Source: VFZS01 sp964353255 (GTDB lineage Bacteria > Acidobacteriota > Terriglobia > Bryobacterales > Bryobacteraceae). Taken from it: a stretch of 31,234 bases of DNA. Each line of letters begins with the position of its first letter. Position 1 is the first letter of the stretch. Of the stretch, positions 24,036 through 31,234 are shown piece by piece. Made by a program: the position numbers and the translations under genes. The notes beneath the pieces were generated by a model, which had not been told where the DNA came from, made no database searches, and saw only the letters and a list, made by a program, of their open reading frames with translations. Where the stretch lies: assembly GCA_964353255.1 (NCBI GenBank), contig CAYGVJ010000062.1, positions 1 through 31,234 of the forward strand. Direction: 5' to 3'.

Positions 24036-24689
24036 CTATATGGTCTTGTCCCGTGCGTAGCAGAGTTTCTCCAGCGGGCAATCGGCGCAGCGGGGCTTGC
24101 GGGCGACGCATACCCGGCGGCCGTGGAGGATCAACTGGTGTGAGAAAGTAATCCAGCGCTCCCGGAGGACGAGTTTCATTAGGTCTCGCTCGATCTTGCC
24201 TGGGGTGGTCTGGCGGGTGAGGCCCAGCCGCCGCGCGACGCGCTGGACGTGCGTGTCCACGACGACGCCGCTGGCAATACCGTAAGCGGTGCCGAGCGCC
24301 ACGTTGGCGGTCTTGCGCGCCACCCCCGGGATGGCAAGCATCTCATCCATGGTGCGCGGCACCTGGCCTCGGAAATCCGCCAGGATCTTGCCGGCGGCGC
24401 CGATCAGCGCGCGGGCCTTGGTGTTGAAGAAGCCGGTGGAGCGAATGTCCTGCGCCAGCTCGGACTGGCTGGCGCGGGCGAAGTCCTCGATCGCGGGGTA
24501 CTTCCCAAACAGGGCCGGCGTGGTCTCGTTGACGCGCTTATCGGTGCATTGCGCCGAGAGAATGGTGGCCACCAGCAACTCCCAGGGAGTGCGGTAGGCC
24601 AGCTCGGTGGTCGCCGCGGGATAGGTCTTGTCCAGGATACCGAGCAGGTGGCGGAGGCGGGGCGCCCCCTTCGGGCGTGCTTTCTTCAT
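24036..24689 (-). CDS. nth: Endonuclease III (DNA glycosylase/AP lyase)
   Basis: At 217 residues the length is normal for the family. LLVATILSAQCTDKRVN opens the helical core. The helix-hairpin-helix LAIPGVARKTANVALG carries catalytic Lys126, and VVDTHVQRVARRLGL carries the catalytic Asp (about 145). The C-terminal iron-sulfur loop CVARKPRCADCPLEKLC has the exact C-x6-C-x2-C-x5-C spacing for a [4Fe-4S] cluster. The enzyme excises oxidised pyrimidines and nicks the abasic site in base-excision repair. Its ATG at 24689 overlaps the stop of the upstream zinc-ribbon gene by 4 nt (ATGA). Confidence 0.96.
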   Translation of the reverse strand: MKKARPKGAPRLRHLLGILDKTYPAATTELAYRTPWELLVATILSAQCTDKRVNETTPALFGKYPAIEDFARASQSELAQDIRSTGFFNTKARALIGAAGKILADFRGQVPRTMDEMLAIPGVARKTANVALGTAYGIASGVVVDTHVQRVARRLGLTRQTTPGKIERDLMKLVLRERWITFSHQLILHGRRVCVARKPRCADCPLEKLCYARDKTI

Positions 24690-25324
24690 GGCGCAGTGAT
24701 CTGGAAGTCGGCCCGCAGGAACTGCCAGTCGGGCAGCTCGTAGACCCTCAGCTTGGTGTCCACGGTGGCCGTCAGGTCTTTGGATTCGTACGGGCCGAGC
24801 AGGGGAACCTTGAAGCTGAAAGTCCCCACCGCCAGCTTCTCGCGGCGGACAGTGACCGCTTTCAGGCTGACCATCGCCGCCAGGTCGCTGATCTCGGCGC
24901 CCGAGTGGTTGATCACCACGAACTGGATGGAGGCCTTCTGCTTGGAGTCCTCGGTGAGGCGGAGGCCGGCAATCTCGATGTGCTGGGCCATCGGATGGGC
25001 CTTCAGGGTCGCTGGCGAGGGCAGGGAAGGCGCTTCAAAGGTGACGGTAGGCGGGGGCTGCGCCCCGGCACGGGACTGGAGCTTCTGGTACGCGAAATAG
25101 CCGCCGGCGAGGATGGCCACGAAGGCCAGGGCAAACAGGACGCTCAGGAGCCAGCCCGGCACACCGGTGGCGGGGGCACGGACCGCGGGTGGGCCGGGGC
25201 TGGCCGCGGATGGGGGCGCCGGCGCCGGAGGGGCTGCCGCGGGCGGCTGTGCGGCACAGTTGGGACAATCCGCATACGATGGCGGGATCTCGGCCCCGCA
25301 CTTCGGGCAAATCCAGGAGAACAT
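24686..25324 (-). CDS. Zinc-ribbon membrane protein of unknown function
   Basis: The protein has 212 residues. The N-terminus is a rubredoxin-type zinc ribbon (Cys6, Cys9, Cys20, Cys23 in CPKCG and CPNCA). A Pro/Ala-rich linker follows, then one transmembrane helix (GWLLSVLFALAFVAILAGGYFAY, about 57-79), then a C-terminal beta-sandwich-like part (IEIAGLRLTEDSKQKASIQFVVINHSGAEISDL) that resembles FxLYD/DUF-type extracytoplasmic domains. This architecture is common in acidobacteria, but no role is established. It heads the minus-strand run and its stop overlaps nth, so the pair is cotranscribed. Confidence 0.75.
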   Translation of the reverse strand: MFSWICPKCGAEIPPSYADCPNCAAQPPAAAPPAPAPPSAASPGPPAVRAPATGVPGWLLSVLFALAFVAILAGGYFAYQKLQSRAGAQPPPTVTFEAPSLPSPATLKAHPMAQHIEIAGLRLTEDSKQKASIQFVVINHSGAEISDLAAMVSLKAVTVRREKLAVGTFSFKVPLLGPYESKDLTATVDTKLRVYELPDWQFLRADFQITAP

Positions 25325-25388
25325 TACCTTCCAATGTACCTCAACTCACAGGGGCACAGACTTTCCAGCCTGCGTCCGTAATCCGTCC

Positions 25389-25496
25389 GTAAGAAACAGT
25401 TCGGCCAGGGGGCCGAACGCGGACGTGGGCGTCCGCCTTACAACGGCGCCCAGTAGGGCGGGTCCCCGACCCGCGAGCCAGCCCCCCGGCTGGCTC
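25389..25496. repeat. Cluster of four hairpins in the divergent spacer (REP-like)
   Basis: Four perfect palindromic stems follow one another. GTTCGGCC/GGCCGAAC (25399-25406, 25411-25418) and GCGGAC/GTCCGC (25419-25424, 25431-25436) lie inside an outer stem GTAAG/CTTAC (25389-25393, 25437-25441), making a three-way junction. GCGGGT/ACCCGC (25458-25463, 25469-25474) and GAGCCAGCC/GGCTGGCTC (25475-25483, 25488-25496) come next. The spacer separates the divergent zinc-ribbon and nadD-like genes, so these are not terminators of either gene. A dispersed palindromic repeat is the likely nature. Promoters within 25325-25545 could not be picked out. Confidence 0.7.
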
Positions 25497-25545
25497 ACCG
25501 GGCCGGCGTTGCACCTCTTCAGCCACCAGCAGCTAGCATGATTAC

Positions 25546-26139
25546 ATGGACTTCTTCCGGCGCGCGGCGGGCTCACCGAGCAAGTTGGGCATCCTGGCGG
25601 GCACTTTCAACCCGCCCACGCGCGCCCACCTGGCGCTGGCGCGCGCTGCCCTGGGGCTGGTGGATGAGGTGGTGTTCGTGCTGCCCCGCGAGTTCCCCCA
25701 CAAAACTTACGAGCAGGCCAGCTTCGCTGAGCGGGTGGAGATGCTGGAGGCGGCTCTGGCGGATGCGCCTCGCTGCTCGATCGCCGCCACCGCGCAGGGC
25801 CTGTTTGTGGACATCGCGCGAGAGTGCCGTCAGGCCTACGGCCCCGCTTGCGAGCTGTACTTCGTCTGCGGGTGCGACGCGGCTGAGCGCGCGGCGAACT
25901 GGGACTACGGACGGCCGGGGGCCTTCCGCGAGCAGTTGCGGGAGTATCAACTGCTCGTGGCCGCGCGGCAAGGTAGCTGGCAGGGCCCCCCCGGGATGCG
26001 CGGGCGGATTCACGCGCTGGCGTTGGAGCAAGACTGGGTTTCCGCCAGCGAGGTGCGCCGGCGGATCCGATCCGGCGAAGAGTGGGAGCAGCTTGTGCCG
26101 GCGGCGGTGGCGGCGCTGGCGCGGAAAACGTACTCCTGA
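25546..26139 (+). CDS. nadD: Nicotinate-nucleotide adenylyltransferase-like protein
   Basis: This 197-residue protein has the nucleotidyltransferase Rossmann-like fold. LGILAGTFNPPTRAHLALARAAL (about 14-36) matches the ATP-binding GxFxPxHxGH motif but reads TRAH, so the first His is Thr and the Gly is Ala. DEVVFVLPREFPHK is the substrate loop, and WVSASEVRRRIRSGE is the C-terminal ISxTxIR-like motif that holds ATP phosphates. NadD adenylates nicotinate mononucleotide in NAD synthesis. The motif changes leave open a different adenylyltransferase of the same family. No clear Shine-Dalgarno site precedes the ATG. It converges on rpoD with 5 nt between stop codons. Confidence 0.7.
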   Translation: MDFFRRAAGSPSKLGILAGTFNPPTRAHLALARAALGLVDEVVFVLPREFPHKTYEQASFAERVEMLEAALADAPRCSIAATAQGLFVDIARECRQAYGPACELYFVCGCDAAERAANWDYGRPGAFREQLREYQLLVAARQGSWQGPPGMRGRIHALALEQDWVSASEVRRRIRSGEEWEQLVPAAVAALARKTYS

Positions 26140-26144
26140 AGCGG

Positions 26145-27821
<1,677 letters not shown>

Positions 27822-27888
27822 GAAACCCCTTTACCCGGTGGGCTAAGCACCCATCCCCGCCATTGTATAACAACGCTTCCTGCGAAGG

Positions 27889-29625
27889 TCAGGGCCGGTC
27901 GAGGCGGGTGAGTTCCTGGGTCCAGCCCAGGGCCGCCTCTCGATCACCCGCCCGCTCGGCCTCCCGGACGCGGGCGCGCAGCTCTGCGCGCTGCGCCTCG
28001 CGGTCCGCGCCCTCGAGCGCGCGCACGCAAGCCGCGCCCTGTTCGAGCGCGCCGGTCCCCTCACTGCCCTCATCGGCAAAGGCCACCGCGGCGAGCAGCT
28101 CTTTGTCGTGATCCTCCAGGCGCGACTCCAGCTCCGAGAAGGCAAACCCGGCGCCGCCTTCCAGCATCGCCGCCATGGCCCGCAGGATCCGCCGCGTGCC
28201 CAATTGCTCGACCGAGGGAATGGTCCGCAACTTTGGGAGAAGCTCGCGGCGCGCCTCTTCGCTGGCCAGCAGCGCGCGCAAAAGAATCTTCTCCACCGGC
28301 TTGAGCGGCGGCTCGGGCGGCCGCGGCGCGCTCTCCTGGCGCTGCGCGGCAGCCTGGCGAAAACGCTCCAGCACCAAGCCGGGCGGCACCCCCAGGTACG
28401 TGGCCAGGTCGTTGGCGATGGTCGAGCGTTCGAGCTTGTCGGAGACCTGCTGGATGGCCGCAAGCAGGAACTGGAGGCTGGCCAGGCGGCCCTCGATGGT
28501 GCGCACGTCGTAGCGCGCCCGCGCCCGGTCGGCCAGCCAGTAGAAATAGCCCGGCGCCCGCTCCAGGCGCTGGCGGTACTCCTCCGGCCCGCGCCGCCGG
28601 ACGTAGGCGTCGGGATCGAGGCCGCCTTCCAGCTCCAGCACGCGGACCCGCGCACCCTCTTCCAGCAGCATTTGAATCGAGCGCTCGGCAGCGCTCATGC
28701 CGGCGCTGTCCGGGTCGAAGTTGACCACCACCTTGTCGGAATGCCGCCGCAGCGTGCGCACTTGCTGGGAGGTCAGCGCGGTACCGCAGCTCGCCACCAC
28801 CTCCCGGACGCCCGCGGTCCACACCCCGATCACGTCCATGTACCCTTCCACCAGCACCGCCCGGTCCTGTTGGCGAATGCTCTGACGCGCCCGGTGCAGG
28901 TTGTACAACACGTAGCTCTTGCGGTAGATGGGGGTCTCGGGCGAGTTCAGGTACTTGGGCTCGTCTTCCGGGGCCAGGGCGCGGCCGCCGAAAGCAATCA
29001 CCTTGCCCGACTCGTTGTGGATGGGAAACATCAGGCGCCCGCGGAAGCGATCGAAGCAGCCGCCTTCGGAGCGTTTCAGGAGCAGCCCCGAGGCTTCCAT
29101 CTGCTCCTCGGTGAAGCCTTCCCGCGGAAAGGCCTGCGCCAACGCCTGGCCGGAGCGTTCCGCGTATCCCAGGCCGAACTCTTCGGCCAGCGGGCTTGGG
29201 ATGCCGCGCTGATCGAGGTAAGCGCGGACCTCGGCGCCGCCGGGCGCCTCCAGCCCCTTGCGGAAGATCCGGCAGGCCATTTCATGCATCTGGTAAACGG
29301 CGGCGCGCAGCTTGGTTTCCGGGTCGGAGTATTCGGCCCGCTTGGGCATGGCAAGGCCGTGGCGGTCCGCCAGCAGCTTGAGCGCCTCGTAGAAGCTGAG
29401 GCGCTCGATCTCCATGACGAACTTGATTACATCGCCGCCGACCCCGCAGCCGAAGCACTTGAAGAATTGATGGCCGCCGTGGACGGAGAAGGAGGGGGTC
29501 TTCTCGGTGTGGAAGGGACAGCGGCCCATGTAGCGTGCGGCGCTGCCCACCCGCTTCAGGCGCACGTACTGGCTGACCACCTCGACGATATCGACCGCGG
29601 ATTTAAGTTGCTCGACGAAGTCCAT
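27889..29625 (-). CDS. dnaG: DNA primase
   Basis: The protein has 578 residues. The N-terminal CHC2 zinc finger reads CPFHTEKTPSFSVH...FKCFGCG (Cys36, His39, Cys57, Cys60). The catalytic core follows, with EEFGLGYAE, GRLMFPIHNESGKVIAFGGRAL and the TOPRIM motifs AVLVEGYMDVI (metal-binding Glu) and VVNFDPDSAGM (DxD). The C-terminal helicase-binding part after about residue 420 is helical and poorly conserved, as usual. It lays RNA primers for replication with DnaB. No strong ribosome-binding site is seen before the ATG at 29625. rpoD follows on the same strand. Confidence 0.97.
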   Translation of the reverse strand: MDFVEQLKSAVDIVEVVSQYVRLKRVGSAARYMGRCPFHTEKTPSFSVHGGHQFFKCFGCGVGGDVIKFVMEIERLSFYEALKLLADRHGLAMPKRAEYSDPETKLRAAVYQMHEMACRIFRKGLEAPGGAEVRAYLDQRGIPSPLAEEFGLGYAERSGQALAQAFPREGFTEEQMEASGLLLKRSEGGCFDRFRGRLMFPIHNESGKVIAFGGRALAPEDEPKYLNSPETPIYRKSYVLYNLHRARQSIRQQDRAVLVEGYMDVIGVWTAGVREVVASCGTALTSQQVRTLRRHSDKVVVNFDPDSAGMSAAERSIQMLLEEGARVRVLELEGGLDPDAYVRRRGPEEYRQRLERAPGYFYWLADRARARYDVRTIEGRLASLQFLLAAIQQVSDKLERSTIANDLATYLGVPPGLVLERFRQAAAQRQESAPRPPEPPLKPVEKILLRALLASEEARRELLPKLRTIPSVEQLGTRRILRAMAAMLEGGAGFAFSELESRLEDHDKELLAAVAFADEGSEGTGALEQGAACVRALEGADREAQRAELRARVREAERAGDREAALGWTQELTRLDRP

Positions 29626-29717
29626 GCCCGGCGCTACTGTCTATTGTCTTACACGGGGGGACGGCGCGGGTCCACCGCTCGTGCGCGCCCGCAGGCTCTT
29701 CAAGGTGACACCGTGGC

Positions 29718-29801
29718 GCACGCTTGAGCGTGCCGCGGCGAACTGATGTAGGGAGCGCTGCGCTCCGACTGCGGGCTCAAGCCCGCAGCGGCACGCTGAA
29801 G
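29718..29801. repeat. Branched palindromic element (outer stem enclosing two hairpins)
   Basis: AGCGTGCCGC (29727-29736) pairs with GCGGCACGCT (29788-29797), extended by CTT/AAG past one mismatch. Inside lie GGAGCG/CGCTCC (29752-29757, 29761-29766) and CTGCGGGCT/AGCCCGCAG (29769-29777, 29780-29788). The left arm can instead pair locally, GCACGCT with AGCGTGC (29718-29724, 29727-29733), so two folds compete. It lies between dnaG and the radical SAM gene; nothing else is seen in 29626-29717. Confidence 0.7.
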
Positions 29802-29803
29802 AC

Positions 29804-29928
29804 GCTGCTGAAAAACGCCCGCTCCAGACCGCTTGCTCACGCGCGCGGCTCGGCAAGTGCTTCAGAGTCAACGGCCCTGTTTCAGAGCCGCGACCGTCAG
29901 GGAGCGGTGCCGGGCGTTTTTCAGCAGC
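29804..29928. repeat. 125-bp element with perfect 18-bp terminal inverted repeats (MITE/REP-like)
   Basis: GCTGCTGAAAAACGCCCG (29804-29821) is the exact inverse complement of 29911-29928. The 89-bp interior has no coding potential and adds weaker pairing (GCTCC/GGAGC). The element starts two bases after the branched palindrome at 29718-29801 and ends 26 nt past the radical SAM stop codon. Terminal inverted repeats of this perfection on a short non-coding body suggest a non-autonomous insertion or dispersed repeat. No flanking target duplication is obvious. Confidence 0.75.
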
Positions 29929-29954
29929 CTCTGAAGCGCGCGCCACATCGTGCT

Positions 29955-31234
29955 TCAGCCCAACTGCACCAAGGCGGGCTCGGCCTCCTCGGTCTGCCTG
30001 CGGCCATTGCCGCCGTTGGCTTCCACCAGGGCCAGGAACTCGGGCTGCTGCTCGAAGGGGATCGAGTACTTGCGCTCGATCTTCTCCCGGTAGCAGGGCC
30101 CGGAGTTGTAAGTGCAGAAGGGATAGAGCAGGCCGTTGGGCGCGGCGTAGTGCACGATGCAGCGCTTGACGCGCTCGACATCGAAATTGTAGACGTCCAT
30201 GAAGTGCATGCCCGCCACCATGAGGGTCTTGTAGGAGAAGCCCTCTGCTTCGGCCTTGCCCCGCCCATATTCCTTGTCCATCATCCCTTGCAGGGTTTCC
30301 AGGAACTTGCTGAAAGTGAGGCCTGCGGGCGCGCGGTCTTCGTGGAAATGCCTGCGCAGCGAGTTCCAGGCCTGCACCTTGGTGAACAGCTTGATGTGCT
30401 GCCGCTCGGCCTTGCGGGCCAGCAGGTCCATTTCGCAAAGCATGGCGCGGATATCGATGAAGCGGGTGGCGGGCACGCCGCGCTTCTGCGCATCCACAAA
30501 CAGGTAAGTTCCCATCGAGCAGTGGGGATGGGCGCTCAGCGTGGTGGTGCCCTCGCCGCGCAGCGCGCTCATCAGCTTGGAGAAGGGGCTGACGCAGGAG
30601 AGTGGGAACCAGTCGTCGTACGGGTCGCAGATGCCGGTCTGCTCGTGGACGTCGCGGACAAAGTCGCCCAGGGTGTAACGCTTGGCCTCCAGCTCGGCCT
30701 TGGAGATGCGGCCGCAGAAGGACACCGGCTGGAAGGCGATGGCGCTAACGCAGTCGATGTTGTCCAGCGCCAGGCGGATGATGTCGCCCACTTGGTGATC
30801 GTTCAGCCCCTTGATGATGGTGGGGACGAAACAGATCTTCATGTCGGCCTTGCGCACGGTCTCGATGCAGGCCAGCTTGAGATCCAGCATCGATTCGCCC
30901 CGCGTGCGGCGGTAAATGTCGTCGCAGACCCCGTCGAACTGGAGGTAGAGGGTATGCAGCCCCGCCTCCTTGGCCTGCTGGGCGAACTCCAGATCGGTGA
31001 AAGTGACCCCGTTGGTGGCCACCTGGACGTGGGAGAAACCCATCTCCTTGGCGAGGCGGACACAGTCTAAGAAGCGCGGGTGGATAGTGGGTTCGCCTCC
31101 CGAGAACTGGACGACGCGGGCGTTCACCGGCCGCTCGTTCCTGAGCGTCTGGAGCATTCCCCGGACCTGTTCGAAGCTCGGCTCGTAGAGGTAGCCGGCG
31201 GTGTTGGCGTTGGCGAAGCAGACCGGGCAGGTCA
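29955..31234 (-). CDS. Radical SAM protein, tetraether/membrane-spanning lipid synthase (Tes)-like, 5' end cut by window
   Basis: At least 426 residues are visible. The edge cuts the cluster motif: TCPVCFANANTAGY shows the last two cysteines of CxxxCxxC, and the first is outside. VVQFSGGEPTIHPRF is the SAM-binding GGE block. The CPVCFANA form, later cysteines in HPHCSMGTYLFVD, and the C-terminal RCIVHYAAPNGLLYPFCTYNSG with YREKIERKYS resemble archaeal Tes/MJ0619-type enzymes, which join lipid tails to form membrane-spanning ethers. Related bacterial proteins are suspected in branched GDGT and iso-diabolic acid synthesis in acidobacteria. A pterin methylase or another MoaA-like reaction is the alternative. 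Family level is firm; the lipid role is inference. Confidence 0.75.
   Translation of the reverse strand, partial: TCPVCFANANTAGYLYEPSFEQVRGMLQTLRNERPVNARVVQFSGGEPTIHPRFLDCVRLAKEMGFSHVQVATNGVTFTDLEFAQQAKEAGLHTLYLQFDGVCDDIYRRTRGESMLDLKLACIETVRKADMKICFVPTIIKGLNDHQVGDIIRLALDNIDCVSAIAFQPVSFCGRISKAELEAKRYTLGDFVRDVHEQTGICDPYDDWFPLSCVSPFSKLMSALRGEGTTTLSAHPHCSMGTYLFVDAQKRGVPATRFIDIRAMLCEMDLLARKAERQHIKLFTKVQAWNSLRRHFHEDRAPAGLTFSKFLETLQGMMDKEYGRGKAEAEGFSYKTLMVAGMHFMDVYNFDVERVKRCIVHYAAPNGLLYPFCTYNSGPCYREKIERKYSIPFEQQPEFLALVEANGGNGRRQTEEAEPALVQLG

Noticed and set aside
28108..29727. Plus-strand open frame of 539 codons opposite dnaG
   Set aside because: dnaG is complete with zinc finger and TOPRIM motifs on the minus strand. 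The plus frame is a shadow.
29804..29928. Intrinsic terminator of the radical SAM gene
   Set aside because: The arms are 89 bp apart and the T-run lies inside the stem, not after it. A mobile or dispersed repeat fits better.

Overview
The window looks like a piece of a high-GC Acidobacteriota chromosome, most likely from the Bryobacterales / Candidatus Solibacter lineage. The placement is inference. It rests on two very large TonB-dependent receptors of the type that starts with a carboxypeptidase-regulatory-like domain, on many Tat-exported sulfatases and Gfo/Idh/MocA oxidoreductases, on a dnaG-rpoD pair, and on a radical SAM gene that resembles tetraether/membrane-spanning lipid synthases.

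Region 1 (1-4603) is the right end of an integrated phage-like element. All of its genes are on the minus strand: a DNA-binding protein with a C-terminal helix-turn-helix, an excisionase-type HTH protein, a replication-organiser-like protein, a zinc-ribbon gene that appears frameshifted, a small coiled-coil protein, an HK97-fold major capsid protein, and the start of a tail tape-measure protein. The element ends exactly at a 3' fragment of tRNA-Leu(UAA) (4544-4603) that lacks the 5' half, the expected footprint of tRNA-targeted integration. Upstream of the excisionase/replication genes lies an array of seven xxCCGCA motifs spaced by 10-11 bp (one gap of 21), so all face the same side of the helix.

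Region 2 (4625-20054) is an accessory sulfated-glycan-type locus on the plus strand: a Tat-exported class V aminotransferase, two translationally coupled sulfatases, a truncated receptor fused to an unrelated tail, a full receptor, a broken Tat-protein gene, a second full receptor, a third sulfatase and a Gfo/Idh oxidoreductase. The region carries scars of duplication: a 108-bp gene fragment occurs twice (13476 and 18402), and the 3' end of the aminotransferase gene recurs after the Gfo/Idh gene (19712) with a 135-nt in-frame internal deletion.

Region 3 (20060-25324) is a minus-strand run, transcribed from 25324 leftward: zinc-ribbon membrane protein, endonuclease III, transaldolase-family protein, serine beta-lactamase-family protein, a possible 23-residue ORF, and a second Tat-type Gfo/Idh protein. 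Several junctions overlap or nearly touch.

Region 4 (25325-31234) is housekeeping-like. A divergent spacer packed with hairpins precedes a nadD-like gene (+). That gene converges on rpoD, which follows dnaG (both minus). A 315-bp spacer between dnaG and the last gene holds two composite palindromic elements. The last gene, cut by the window edge, is a Tes-like radical SAM protein.
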